64,000 nt of DNA, taken from the NCBI RefSeq assembly GCF_028473645.1, contig NZ_CP097269.1:1940001-2004000 (forward strand), written 5' to 3'. This DNA comes from Acidovorax sp. GBBC 1281 (GTDB taxonomy: Bacteria > Pseudomonadota > Gammaproteobacteria > Burkholderiales > Burkholderiaceae_C). Under the pieces are notes generated by a model, which worked only from the letters and a program-made list of their open reading frames with translations, searched no databases and was not told where the DNA came from. Numbering within the stretch: the stretch's first letter is position 1; every line of letters starts with the position of its first letter. Below, piece after piece: positions 7,608 to 16,556 of this stretch. Position numbers and translations under genes: made by a program.

Positions 7608-8201
7608 ATGAAAACGCAGTCAACAAAGCCAAGCCACGGCGGCACCCGACAGGGTGCCGGGCGCAAGGCCGCCTATGGAGAACCCACCAAAACGGTCCGT
7701 GTGCCGCAGAGCCTCGTTCCAGTGGTGGTGGGCTATCTGGATGATCTGAAGCGCGCGCCGCAAACGACCGGCGGTGATAGGCGGGACCTTAGGCCGATCG
7801 CAGCCACCCGCAATGCCACCATGGTGCCCTCCCTTGGGCGTCGTGTTCGCGCTGGTATGCCCACCTCAGGTGATGACTATCAGGCTGACGCCGTCGATCT
7901 TGGCAAGCACTTGGTGCGAGACCCGAGCAGCACCTTTGTCATAAAGGTCTACGGCTGGTCAATGCGAGATGCAGGCATTGCCGACGGCGACGAGTTGGTC
8001 GTCGATCGTGACGTAGCCGCTGAAGACGGTCGCATCGTCATCGCGGATATCGCTGGTGAATGGACTGTGAAGCGCTTGAAGCGCACGGACAAAGGCTGGC
8101 TGCTTCAGGCAAGCAATCCAGATTTCGCCGACATCCCGATCAGCGACAAGAGCGAACTGAACATCTGGGGCGTCGTCACGCGCGTGCTGCGTGTGGTCTA
8201 G
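7608..8201 (+). CDS. UmuD/LexA-type S24 autoprotease, likely SOS-style regulator
   Basis: A 197-residue protein whose C-terminal half is UmuD-like. The self-cleavage site is Ala82-Gly83 (RVRAGMP), the nucleophile is Ser118 in YGWSM and the general base is Lys155 in TVKRL. The Ser-Lys spacing of 37 equals that of E. coli UmuD. Unlike UmuD it has about 80 extra N-terminal residues, rich in Gly/Arg at first (GGTRQGAGRKAAYG) and followed by KTVRVPQSLVPVVVGYLDDLK, possibly a DNA-binding module. No umuC follows. It heads an operon with the three-Cys-motif protein and two TcmP proteins, and its start is flush with a perfect palindrome. The simplest reading is a repressor that inactivates itself upon RecA-nucleoprotein contact and derepresses the operon. 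Confidence 0.8.
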   Translation: MKTQSTKPSHGGTRQGAGRKAAYGEPTKTVRVPQSLVPVVVGYLDDLKRAPQTTGGDRRDLRPIAATRNATMVPSLGRRVRAGMPTSGDDYQADAVDLGKHLVRDPSSTFVIKVYGWSMRDAGIADGDELVVDRDVAAEDGRIVIADIAGEWTVKRLKRTDKGWLLQASNPDFADIPISDKSELNIWGVVTRVLRVV

Positions 8202-8236
8202 CCGCCTGCACCCAATTCAAGAAATAGGAGAACCTC

Positions 8237-8983
8237 ATGTCTCAAGCAAGCAGGATCGAATGGACCGAGGCGACATGGAACCCTACGGTCGGATGCACCA
8301 AGATTTCGCCGGGCTGCAAGAACTGCTACGCCGAGGCCATGGCGAAACGGCTGCAGGCCATGGGCACGCCTGGCTACGAAAACGGGTTCAAGCTCACCAT
8401 ACTTCCTGAGCGCCTAGCAGAACCGCTGGCACGCAAGAAGCCGACGGTGTACTTCGTCAATTCGATGTCCGATCTCTTTCACAAAGGTGTGGATGACAAC
8501 TACATTGCTCAGGTCTTCGATGTGATCCGTCGTTGCCCGCAGCACACCTTCCAGGTGCTGACCAAACGCGCCGATCGCATGGCCAGTTTCTTCCGGACAC
8601 ACGACGTGCCAACGAACGCCTGGATAGGCGTTTCCGTCGAGGATCGCAAATATGGCGTGCCTCGAATCGAAGGCCTGCGCAAGGTCGACGCCCGTATTCG
8701 CTTTCTGTCTGTCGAACCGTTGCTCGAAAATGTCGGTGAGCTCAATCTAAGTGGCATCCATTGGGTGATCGTCGGTGGCGAGTCCGGCCCCAAGGCACGA
8801 CCGATGAAGCTGGAATGGGTCGAGAATATCCGTCAACAATGTGAAGATCAGGGAGTCCAGTTCTTCTTTAAGCAATGGGGCGGCTGGGGAGCAGACGGCA
8901 AGCGTCGTTCCAAGAAAGCCAACGGCCGCTTGCTTGGGGGCAGGACCTGGGACGACATGCCAGCACTTTCCGCCCACATCTGA
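8237..8983 (+). CDS. Three-Cys-motif protein, DUF5131 (phage Gp37/Gp68 family)
   Basis: A 248-residue protein with cysteines 20, 27 and 30 (GCTKISPGCKNCYA), a three-Cys motif thought to bind a cluster as in radical-SAM-like folds, preceded by IEWTEATWNPTVGC. Other family marks are FVNSMSDLFH, VLTKRADRM, WIGVSVEDRKY, RFLSVEPLL and VGGESGPKARPM. The C-terminus carries FFFKQWGGW. A good ribosome binding site (TAGGAGAA) precedes the ATG at 8237, 35 bp after the UmuD-like gene. The next two genes belong to the partner family TcmP, named for co-occurrence with such proteins. The reaction is unknown. Similar proteins occur in phages, so a nucleic-acid target or modification is possible but not shown. 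Confidence 0.85.
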   Translation: MSQASRIEWTEATWNPTVGCTKISPGCKNCYAEAMAKRLQAMGTPGYENGFKLTILPERLAEPLARKKPTVYFVNSMSDLFHKGVDDNYIAQVFDVIRRCPQHTFQVLTKRADRMASFFRTHDVPTNAWIGVSVEDRKYGVPRIEGLRKVDARIRFLSVEPLLENVGELNLSGIHWVIVGGESGPKARPMKLEWVENIRQQCEDQGVQFFFKQWGGWGADGKRRSKKANGRLLGGRTWDDMPALSAHI

Positions 8984-8991
8984 AAGAACAC

Positions 8992-10266
8992 ATGACGCTG
9001 AAACAATACAACTGGAAGAACGGCCCAGACCTCATCCAGCAGCACAGCGTCGCGAAACACCGCATTCTTCAGGCGTACCTCGCTGCCTATTTCCGAACGC
9101 TCGTCAGTTCACCGAATCAGGATGTCCTGAAGCTGACCCTAGTCGACGGCTTTGCCGGCGGTGGCTTGTACATCCACAATGACACGCGCGAACCGGTCAA
9201 GGGCTCACCCTTCATCTTCCTCGAAGCCACCCGCGAAGCAGACTTCCTGATCAATAAAGACCGACGCAAACCAGTCCAATTGCAGGTCGACTACTTTTTT
9301 ACCGAGGCCGACCGACATGCCTATATGCACCTCGACAAGGTGCTGCGCGAAGAAGGCTACGGTGAGAAGATCGGCAAAAGCATATTTCTTGACCACGCTC
9401 GCTTCCAGGACCGGGCCGACGCGATCATCGCCTTCATCAAGAAGAAGAGCCCGAAAAACGGGCGATCGATCTTCGCCTTGGATCAGTACGGCTACAAGGA
9501 CGTGCCCACGCAGCTGATGCGCCAGATTTTTGAGGCGCTACCGAGAGCAGAGATCATCCTCACGTTCAACGTCGACTCACTCATGAACTTCGCCAATGAT
9601 GGCGACCAAATGAAGGATCTATTGGGGAGCCTCGGCCTACCAGACATCTTCGGTGGCCGTTCGGTAGATGAAATCAAGAATTCCGACCGCGACTGGCGCC
9701 TGCTATTGCAGAGTACCGTGTATCGCCGCCTCGTCGAGAACTGCGGCGCACGCCACTTCACTCCGTTCTTCATCCGCAATCGAGTTGGGCATGGTGACTA
9801 CTGGTTAATTCACATGTCACAGCACCATCGGGCTCGCGACGTCATGACCGAGGTGCACTGGGCGAACAACAACTACTTCATCCACTACGGCGGAGCCGGC
9901 CTCGACATGTTCCAGATGGTCGGTTACGACCCCGCACATGATTCGACCTACCTCGGGCAGTCGCCCCTGGGCTTTGAGTTCGACGATGTGGCACGCCGCG
10001 CGAGCATCGCGGCGCTTAACGAGCACATCCCACGCCGCGTGTACGCCGATGACGCCGGCATTAGCTTCGGTGAGCTGTTCGCCACCACCTGCAACAGCTC
10101 GCCGGCTTCGGCGCAAATCTACCGGGAGTCGATCGGCACGCTGCTCGATGAACGGGTAGTCGAGATCGTTGGCGCCGACGGTACTAAACGCAGATCGTCG
10201 GCCCAGATCAAGGACACGGACCAGATCATGTCTCCCCCGCAGAAAACGCTATTCCTGATCGGGTGA
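8992..10266 (+). CDS. tcmP: Three-Cys-motif partner protein TcmP (first copy)
   Basis: A 424-residue protein that starts 8 bp after the preceding stop. It has a methyltransferase-like Rossmann look: the N-terminal helix HSVAKHRILQAYLAAY, then TLVDGFAGGG with Asp52 in the place of motif I, and later FALDQYGYKDVP in the place of motif IV. The C-terminal 150 residues are less conserved and contain FELFATTC-like helical segments (GISFGELFATTC), possibly a wHTH. TcmP proteins are known as obligate-looking neighbours of DUF5131 proteins; their activity is not established. The short intergenic distance implies translational coupling with the upstream gene. Confidence 0.85.
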   Translation: MTLKQYNWKNGPDLIQQHSVAKHRILQAYLAAYFRTLVSSPNQDVLKLTLVDGFAGGGLYIHNDTREPVKGSPFIFLEATREADFLINKDRRKPVQLQVDYFFTEADRHAYMHLDKVLREEGYGEKIGKSIFLDHARFQDRADAIIAFIKKKSPKNGRSIFALDQYGYKDVPTQLMRQIFEALPRAEIILTFNVDSLMNFANDGDQMKDLLGSLGLPDIFGGRSVDEIKNSDRDWRLLLQSTVYRRLVENCGARHFTPFFIRNRVGHGDYWLIHMSQHHRARDVMTEVHWANNNYFIHYGGAGLDMFQMVGYDPAHDSTYLGQSPLGFEFDDVARRASIAALNEHIPRRVYADDAGISFGELFATTCNSSPASAQIYRESIGTLLDERVVEIVGADGTKRRSSAQIKDTDQIMSPPQKTLFLIG

Positions 10267-10304
10267 GACGCGCTTCGGACCACAACATCGGGAGGTAGCA
10301 GAAC

Positions 10305-11498
10305 TTGACTTCATCGATCATTCCAGAGGCCTATGAGGGGCGCGAGCAAGCCCTGGTGAAGCATGCGCTCCTCAAGAGCTACCTCGAAAAGCTGGTGCTG
10401 ATCATCGGCATGGGCGCCAAGAAAGTCCGACGTGCAGAGATCTGTTTCGTGGATTGCTTTGCGGGACCATGGGGCGCGCTGAACGACGACCTCGAAGGCA
10501 CGTCGATTTCGCTGTCACTGAAAACGCTTGCTGCCTGTAAAGAGACGCTTGCGAAGCTTGGCGTCGACGTCACGATGCGGGCTCTATACATTGAAAAGGA
10601 CAAGAGTGCGTTCGAGCGACTCTCGGCATTTCTCGGTTCGAAGGCCCCTCCAACAGTTGCCCAGGCCTGTCTGCAAGGCGACTTCGTTGACTTGCGAGGG
10701 GACATCCTGAAGTGGTGCGGGACCGACGCGTTCACATTCTTCTTCGTCGATCCAAAAGGGTGGAAGGACATCGGGATCGAGATCATGAGGCCGCTGCTTC
10801 AGCGCCCTCGGTCGGAGTTCCTGATCAATTTCGCCTATAACTTCATCAACCGCACGGCTTCCATGGCAGCCTGGCAGGACGCGATGGTAAAGCTGCTTGG
10901 TTTATCGGTGAATCTCGACGGACTTCAGTCCACCGAGCGCGAAGAGGCCTTGGTCAATGCCTACCGATCAAGCCTCAAGGCGTGTGTTCCGAGCAGCCGC
11001 CCGGAGTACCGGCCGCGATCTGCCTATGTCACGGTACTCGACCCACTGCATCAGCGAACAAAGTACCACCTCGTCTATCTGACGTGCCATCCGATGGGAA
11101 TCGTCGAGTTCATGGATATGTCTGAGAAAGCAGACTTGGTTCAAAGACGGGTTCGTGCTGCCAAGCAAATCGATGTCCGTCAGCAGAAGACCGGCGTCAT
11201 GGACATGTTTGGTATTGAGTCACAAGCCGAACCGGTGGACGGCCGCTGCAGTCCAGATGTTGTCGATGCCTTCTGGCGAAGAAACCTTGCAGCCGGTGAG
11301 CGCCGCATCGGTACCGCCGAATTCGCCGACATCCTTGAAACCACAAACTGGCTTCCGGGAGATTTGCAAAGCTCACTGGTACGCCTCGTGAAGGCTGGCA
11401 AGGTTCGAAACCTCGACGCTGACGCCTCCAAGAGGCGCTCGAAGCCCCTGCACTTCGAAAAGGCGGAGCGACTTCAACTTGCTCAGGTGGTCGAATAA
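10305..11498 (+). CDS. Three-Cys-motif partner protein TcmP (second, divergent copy)
   Basis: A 397-residue TcmP-like protein. The start is TTG at 10305, supported by the Shine-Dalgarno GGAGGT at 10291-10296 with 8-nt spacing; no ATG fits. Motif I-like CFVDCFAGPWG has Asp50, and motif IV-like FFVDPKGWKDIG is closer to a classical D-P-x-G than the first copy. The N-terminal helix (ALVKHALLKSYLEKL) matches the first copy in position, but the two proteins are otherwise quite different, so this is not a recent duplication. The C-terminal part may be a winged helix (AEFADILETTNWLPGDLQSSLVRLVKAGKV). Its end overlaps the convergent small gene at 11483 by 16 bp. Confidence 0.8.
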   Translation: MTSSIIPEAYEGREQALVKHALLKSYLEKLVLIIGMGAKKVRRAEICFVDCFAGPWGALNDDLEGTSISLSLKTLAACKETLAKLGVDVTMRALYIEKDKSAFERLSAFLGSKAPPTVAQACLQGDFVDLRGDILKWCGTDAFTFFFVDPKGWKDIGIEIMRPLLQRPRSEFLINFAYNFINRTASMAAWQDAMVKLLGLSVNLDGLQSTEREEALVNAYRSSLKACVPSSRPEYRPRSAYVTVLDPLHQRTKYHLVYLTCHPMGIVEFMDMSEKADLVQRRVRAAKQIDVRQQKTGVMDMFGIESQAEPVDGRCSPDVVDAFWRRNLAAGERRIGTAEFADILETTNWLPGDLQSSLVRLVKAGKVRNLDADASKRRSKPLHFEKAERLQLAQVVE

Positions 11499-11812
11499 TC
11501 GCAGACTTTCGTTGCGATTCCATCCCGGAGCACGTTTGCCGCATCACGCTTACTCGCACTATGGTTGATTGGCGGACGCCGCTTCAGCTGGTTGCAGAGC
11601 CGCGCGCGGTTCTCCATGATGATGCTTGAGACGGTCAAGAAATCATCGACGCTGGGCATGGCGCATAGCAGTAGGGTGTCCGCCATCTCAAGCAGATGAA
11701 TGCGCGTCAGCCCTTCGAAACGAATCGTCTTGTGATCGTCGGTGAAAAGCCAATCTTCGAATTCGATGCTGAGGCTCCCATCTTTGGGTGATCGCTGGTA
11801 GCTGAACGCCAA
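11483..11812 (-). CDS. Hypothetical protein
   Basis: An open frame of 109 residues from a TTG at 11812. There is no ATG in this frame upstream before the stop near 11870, so the true start is uncertain. The sequence (FEDWLFTDDHKTIRFEGLTRIHLLEMADTLLLC) has protein-like composition with alternating hydrophobic positions but no domain I recognise. It is convergent to, and overlaps, the second TcmP gene by 16 bp. Confidence 0.4.
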   Translation of the reverse strand: MAFSYQRSPKDGSLSIEFEDWLFTDDHKTIRFEGLTRIHLLEMADTLLLCAMPSVDDFLTVSSIIMENRARLCNQLKRRPPINHSASKRDAANVLRDGIATKVCDYSTT

Positions 11813-11864
11813 GCGCGCTAGCTTCTTGTTGGGGATGATTAAGTCATCTCTTGAGCTCGTACGT

Positions 11865-12006
11865 TCATGACTTACTGCTTACTCCAATGGTGATGGAATT
11901 CGAAAGTAGGGACCTCGCCGCCACGCTCCTTGACCTGTGCGCGCTTTCGAGGACAGACACAGCATCGCGCAGAAGGTCTTTGGTCTTTATGTCCTCCGCC
12001 GCGATC
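11865..12006 (-). pseudogene. Possible 3' fragment of a gene cut by the IS903-like element
   Basis: On the minus strand an open frame enters from the IS end at 12006 and reads DIKTKDLLRDAVSVLESAHRSRSVAARSLLSN before stopping at 11865. The composition is protein-like and unlike the IS. The missing 5' part is not visible beyond the IS, which suggests loss by rearrangement. The small plus-strand ORF here is probably a shadow. Confidence 0.3.
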
Positions 12007-13057
12007 GGCTTTGTTGCACAAATCGCGATGCTGATGCCCGTAGACTGACTGCGTGACAGAGACGAAGAACAGGCAGCGGAGCAAGTACCGCACGACGAAC
12101 TGGAAGGCGTACAACGCGGCGCTGAAAGCGCGAGGCTCGTTGACGATGTGGCTAGATGAGGGCATGCAGTGGTTTGGCACGCCGACCGGCAGGCGTGGAC
12201 GCAGCCGAACCTTCTCGGACGCAGCAATCCAGTTCTGCCTGAGCATCAAGTGCCTGTTCGGCCAGCCCTTGCGACAGGCGCTGGGCATGGTGCAGAGCCT
12301 GCTGCGGCTGGCAAAGCTGGACTGGCCGGTACCTGACTTCAGCACTGTTTGCCGGCGCCAAAAGACCTTGCAGGTCGAACTGAGCTACCAGCGAACCAAC
12401 TCGCCGCTGCAGTTGCTGGTGGACAGCACCGGCATCAAGTTCCTGGGCGAAGGAGAGTGGAAACGCAAGAAGCATGGTGCTGAATACCGGCGCGAATGGC
12501 GCAAGGTCCATCTGGGCATCGACGCGCAGACGCTGGAAATACGCGCCATCGAGGTGACCAGCAACGCCATTGGGGATGCGCCGATGTTGCCCGGGTTGCT
12601 GGCTCAGATTCCCACTGACGAATCCATCGAAAGCGTCAGTGCCGATGGCGCCTACGACACGCGCGCCTGCCTGGACGCCATTGCCGAGCGGCACGCGATG
12701 GCGGTGATCCCGCCCCGCAAGAACGCCAGCCATTGGAAGAAGTCGAGTCCGGGCTCGGCGCATCGTAATGAGGCCATTCGGGCGTGCCAGCGCCTGGGTC
12801 GCGGCATTTGGAAGAAGTGGAGCGGCTACCACCGGCGCAGCCTTGTGGAGACGAAGATGCACTGCTTCAAGCGACTGGGCGAACGGGTGATCGCGCGCAC
12901 GTTCGACCGCCAGGTTGTGGAGCTGCATGTCCGCGTGGCCTTGCTCAATCGGTTCAGTCAGATCGGCCGTCCTCACACCGTGTCGGTGACTGCTGTGGCA
13001 TAGGTCCGTCTGGGGTTGGGGTCATGCCGTCTGCAATTCGATTTGTGCAACAGCGCC
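12007..13057 (+). mobile_element. IS5-family (IS903-like) insertion sequence, complete copy
   Basis: 1,051 bp bounded by imperfect inverted repeats: GGCTTTGTTGCACAAATCG at 12007-12025 and its complement with two mismatches at 13039-13057. The GGCTTTGTTG end is that of the IS903 group. No 9-bp target duplication is visible (GCCGCGATC left, CTGTCAATG right), so a flank has been rearranged. Confidence 0.85.
12053..13003 (+). CDS. IS5-family transposase
   Basis: A 316-residue DDE transposase starting at GTG 12053. The catalytic residues are visible as LLVDSTGIK (D), SADGAYDT (D) and SLVETKMHCFKRLG (E), the last with the Y-R-E-K-like signature of this family (YHRRSLVETK). It is intact. The same element interrupted by IS630 lies at 16409-20534 in the same orientation. 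Confidence 0.9.
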   Translation: MTETKNRQRSKYRTTNWKAYNAALKARGSLTMWLDEGMQWFGTPTGRRGRSRTFSDAAIQFCLSIKCLFGQPLRQALGMVQSLLRLAKLDWPVPDFSTVCRRQKTLQVELSYQRTNSPLQLLVDSTGIKFLGEGEWKRKKHGAEYRREWRKVHLGIDAQTLEIRAIEVTSNAIGDAPMLPGLLAQIPTDESIESVSADGAYDTRACLDAIAERHAMAVIPPRKNASHWKKSSPGSAHRNEAIRACQRLGRGIWKKWSGYHRRSLVETKMHCFKRLGERVIARTFDRQVVELHVRVALLNRFSQIGRPHTVSVTAVA

Positions 13058-13063
13058 CTGTCA

Positions 13064-13306
13064 ATGAACCAGCCCGCGTTGTTCAGTCGCAGCCAAGCAC
13101 GGCGCCGCATGGAATATCTGATTTCACGCTGTGCGGAAATAGAGTCAAAAATTCAGCTGCTGCCGGCTTTTCGCGTTGTTCAAAAGGCGCAATTGCGACA
13201 ACTGCTTGCCGCATATGGCAAAGAAATTCGGACGTTGACTGCGGTCATCAACCGGTCAGAGGTCTCGGCTGTGCAGTCAACCTTCAAAGCGGGGCGGAAA
13301 CGCTAA
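13064..13306 (+). CDS. Small hypothetical protein next to the IS end
   Basis: An 80-residue frame from the ATG at 13064, 7 bp after the IS right end. It is basic and largely helical (RRRMEYLISRCAEIESKIQ, then LRQLLAAYGKEIRTLT), possibly a coiled coil. It may be a 5'-truncated gene whose upstream part the IS removed. I recognise no family. Confidence 0.35.
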   Translation: MNQPALFSRSQARRRMEYLISRCAEIESKIQLLPAFRVVQKAQLRQLLAAYGKEIRTLTAVINRSEVSAVQSTFKAGRKR

Positions 13307-13336
13307 CGTAGCCCCCTGGGGCAGTCCAAGAGGTGA

Positions 13337-14005
13337 TCAAGATCCGAGCTCTGCGTCCTCTGTCTTTTCGCGTGATTCCTTCCACGCCTCATAGTCATCC
13401 AGCCCGGCGGTCCAACCTGCATCGGTGGTCGAGTAGCGGAGAACTCGTGAAGGCTCTTTCATTACGTTGGTCAGATGCTCAATGCATTCGGCGACGACAA
13501 GCCGAAACTCTGGGAATCGCTTGTCACCAGGTGCTGCCCCACGGTGGAGCATCTCATCGTGACGCGTTGCACCATTTGGGAAACTCACCCACGTGGCCTT
13601 GTGTCGGGCCTTGATGAAAGCTTTCGCCGACGGATCCCTCGTGAATGCGAACAGTGCGGCGGCTTCTTGTGTCAGTGCATCGGTGGTGGGCCACCGCTCT
13701 GCGGCAATGGGCTCGAGCCGGTCTGCCCTTTCTTTGGCCGCTCTAGCGAGTTCGTTGCGGTGGATGGCATCTGCGAGAGGCGCGATCTTGTCCAGATCGC
13801 CTGAAAGGCGACGCAGTGTGGTGACTGCGGCTTTGAGTGACAGAAGCTCCGCGTCGCTCAGCGTGAGGGAGAAGTTCCGAATGGCCGTTTCGACGCTGGT
13901 TGCGGTGCGGTTGCATGCCGATTTGTCTGTTTTTGCATTTTTGCCGCCATAGTATTTGGCGCGCCCGCTGTATTGCTTGAAGAGTTCGTTGAATGCTGTG
14001 GTCAT
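13337..14005 (-). CDS. Hypothetical protein
   Basis: A 222-residue protein from the ATG at 14005 (MTTAFNELFKQYSGRAKYYGG); an in-frame ATG at 14098 would add 31 residues. The middle is a predicted long helix (LTLSDAELLSLKAAVTTLRRLSGDLDKIAPLADAIHRNELARAAKERADRLE) and the C-terminal half is mixed. No known domain is seen. It lies directly downstream of the IS630-interrupted gene and probably formed an operon with it. Confidence 0.6.
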   Translation of the reverse strand: MTTAFNELFKQYSGRAKYYGGKNAKTDKSACNRTATSVETAIRNFSLTLSDAELLSLKAAVTTLRRLSGDLDKIAPLADAIHRNELARAAKERADRLEPIAAERWPTTDALTQEAAALFAFTRDPSAKAFIKARHKATWVSFPNGATRHDEMLHRGAAPGDKRFPEFRLVVAECIEHLTNVMKEPSRVLRYSTTDAGWTAGLDDYEAWKESREKTEDAELGS

Positions 14006-14642
14006 GGTCTTTCTTTCGGAAATGTGTGGTGTGGCGAATTGACAAAGTGCGACGGCAGCTTTTCTGCACCGCTCTAATGGCGACTGGAATTTGGCCATCC
14101 GCCTTCAACGGACATCCGCAACAACGATTCAACGTTGCTCTCGTGGCGGATGCGGTCGGCCTCAAGGCCTGCCAGATGTGAATCTGAGTGCGCCCACCAT
14201 TTCACGCGAAGCTGAGTCAAGGCGACGACGGATCCAAGCTGCCGCTGATGGACGAAGTAGCGGTAGATGCCAGTGTTCTTGAACACCGGCTGGACTTGGC
14301 CGTGCTCATCTCTTGGATACAGTTCCCGACCGGAAATAGCGTCCACGCGTTTGATTGCAGCGTCAATTGCATACTGAAGAAACGGCGTCACTCCTCTGAA
14401 ATCGTCGCCGCCAGTCACGTACAGCGTCGCGGCTGGCCTTGCCGAAACGCGTGTTGGTGCAGTGAGCTGAGACAACGGATCTCGATTCCAAACGATGTGC
14501 ACTGACCCGACCATGCCGAGGTTGAGTAACAGTTTCAGCGCCGCCTGCGCTCTCGACAATGGCTCCATGCCCTCTTCCAATCCATCGAACAGCTGATCAG
14601 CGAACTGTTTTTGAATCAGCGGGAATCCGTCATCTTTGGCTA

Positions 14643-15801
14643 GTGTCCTGTCCCGTTAATTCGCAGGCACGATAGCTGCATGGTTTCGGGCCATCCTTGA
14701 GGTGCCGCCATGCCCAATGCAACGACCCGAACAGAAATTGCGCTTAGTGAAGTGGAGCGCGCGGAACTGACGTCCATGGCGCGATCACGTTCGCTGCCAG
14801 CGGCGTTGTCGCTCAGGGCGCGCATCGTGCTGACTTGCGAAGGCACAGATAAAGCCAGCACCGCGGTTGCGCAGGCTCTGGGGATCAGTCGTAGCACTGT
14901 CACCAAGTGGCGCGGGCGCTATGCGCGCCATCGCATTGCAGGGCTTTACGACGAGTTGCGCCCGGGTCGCCCCCGCACGGTAGATGACGAGCGTGTTGCT
15001 GAGTTGATTACCAAGACGTTGCACACCAAGCCTGCTGATGGGGGTACCCACTGGAGCACCCGCACGCTGGCCGCCGATACGGGCATCAGCAAGAGCACGG
15101 TGGCGCGCTATCTGCAGACCTTCAACCTCAAGCCGCACCGGGCCGACAGCTTCAAGCTGTCGACCGATCCGCTGTTCATCGAGAAGCTGCGCGACGTTGT
15201 GGGGCTGTACCTGAACCCACCTGACAACGCGCTGGTGCTGTGCGTGGACGAGAAGAGCCAATGCCAAGCTTTGGAGCGTACGCAGCCGATGCTGCCAATG
15301 GGGTTTGGCTATGTCGAAGGTGTCACGCACGACTACGTGCGCCACGGCACCACCACCTTGTTCGCGGCCCTGAACGTGATGAATGGCCAAGTGATCGCGC
15401 AGTGCCGGCCCCGGCATCGTCATCAAGAGTTCCTTGCCTTCCTGCGCGCCATCGACAAGGCAGTGCCCGACGAACTGGATGTGCACTGCATAGCTGATAA
15501 CTACGCCAGCCACAAGCATCCAAAGGTGCGCGCTTGGTTGGCCGAGCGGCCTCGCTGGCACATGCACTTCGTTCCGACCTATTCAAGCTGGCTCAATCAG
15601 GTCGAGCGCTTCTTCTCGATCATCACCACGCGGGCAATCCGCCGTGGCTCGTTCACCAGCGTGAAGGATCTGATCAACAAGATCGACACATTCATCGCGA
15701 ATTACAACCAGTCCTGCCAGCCGTTTACTTGGACAGCTACAGCAGACTCCATCCTCGAAAAACTCGCCAGACTATGCGGGCGAATTAACGGGACAGGACA
15801 C
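14643..15801 (+). mobile_element. IS630-family insertion sequence, copy A
   Basis: 1,159 bp with terminal inverted repeats GTGTCCTGTCCCGTTAATTCGC / GCGAATTAACGGGACAGGACAC (quoted in part by ends). It is flanked by TA duplications (14641-14642, 15802-15803) within a CTAG target, typical of IS630/Tc1-type insertion. It sits in the hypothetical gene on the minus strand. Confidence 0.9.
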
Positions 15802-15804
15802 TAG
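14710..15804 (+). CDS. IS630-family transposase, copy A
   Basis: A 364-residue transposase. The N-terminal half has two helix-turn-helix segments (VAQALGISRSTVTKWRGRYA and LAADTGISKSTVARYLQTF). The DDE residues are in CVDEKSQ, IADNYASH and NQVERFF. The reading frame runs through the right inverted repeat (INGTGH) and its stop codon TAG is made by the duplicated target TA and the following G, so the element borrows its stop from the CTAG target. Confidence 0.9.
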   Translation: MPNATTRTEIALSEVERAELTSMARSRSLPAALSLRARIVLTCEGTDKASTAVAQALGISRSTVTKWRGRYARHRIAGLYDELRPGRPRTVDDERVAELITKTLHTKPADGGTHWSTRTLAADTGISKSTVARYLQTFNLKPHRADSFKLSTDPLFIEKLRDVVGLYLNPPDNALVLCVDEKSQCQALERTQPMLPMGFGYVEGVTHDYVRHGTTTLFAALNVMNGQVIAQCRPRHRHQEFLAFLRAIDKAVPDELDVHCIADNYASHKHPKVRAWLAERPRWHMHFVPTYSSWLNQVERFFSIITTRAIRRGSFTSVKDLINKIDTFIANYNQSCQPFTWTATADSILEKLARLCGRINGTGH

Positions 15805-16556
15805 GATCAACCTGAGATCAGGATTGCCCGGTACCAGCATTCCCGCCGATGCATCGTCGAACGGCTCGTTTGGCCGGGGCGGCACGAACCGGGTACTGGC
15901 CGCGCACGGATCTACCGCGCCATAAGCGGAGTAGTCCAGGCGCGATAGCAGCGCAACCAACAGCAGTAGGGCGTCGGTGTAGGGCATCGACTGCCGCGAC
16001 ATTTCGGAGCTCATCACGATCCGCTTGAGGTCGGACTCCTTGATGAAAGCCTTCTTTCTTTCGCCAGGCTTCCGGCGGGCATGGGACGGATTCAAGAATC
16101 GTTGGTCTATGGCGACCAAGTCGTCCGTGCGAGTCGGATCGACCAGATACTTCACCGCGTTGTGCGGCCTGTTCTTGGCTGGGGTAGGGTCCTCCGGGTC
16201 GATGGCCGCAACGATGGCGCCGATCTTCAGCAACTCATCAGTCGCCTTTGGGATCACGTTGTCGCGAGTGAGCCCAGTACGAAGCTGAATAGCCATGGCC
16301 CCATGGGTGCAGCCACGCTCGAATTTTTTGTTGCGATGGTCAACGCCGGCTGCCATGGCGATGTACACCACCGCCGCATGATCGCTGGCCTCTTGAATGA
16401 CGCGGCGTGGCTTTGTTGCACAAATCGCGATGCTGATGCCCGTAGACTGACTGCGTGACAGAGACGAAGAACAGGCAGCGGAGCAAGTACCGCACGACGA
16501 ACTGGAAGGCGTACAACGCGGCGCTGAAAGCGCGAGGCTCGTTGACGATGTGGCTA

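Larger units (their letters stand above)
14074..16408 (-). pseudogene. Hypothetical gene interrupted by IS630 and truncated by the IS903-like element
   Basis: Read on the minus strand, the 5' part (16408 to 15804, from RRVIQEASDHAAVVYIAMAAG to NPDLRLIL) continues in frame across the first IS630 copy into AKDDGFPLIQKQFADQLFDGLEEG and ends at 14074. Removing 14643-15801 plus one TA restores one continuous frame of about 390 residues. Its own N-terminus is missing because the IS903-like element begins at 16409. No domain recognised; WKKSRE-type or catalytic motifs are not evident. The 5' part is present a second time at 17718-18322 through tandem duplication. Confidence 0.7.

Noticed and set aside
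7608..8201. Calling the gene umuD of a translesion polymerase
   Set aside because: No umuC is present, the protein has an extra N-terminal region of about 80 residues, and it heads a TcmP operon.
11851..12048. A 65-residue plus-strand ORF running into the IS903-like element
   Set aside because: It reads across the IS end, and the opposite strand has a more protein-like frame.
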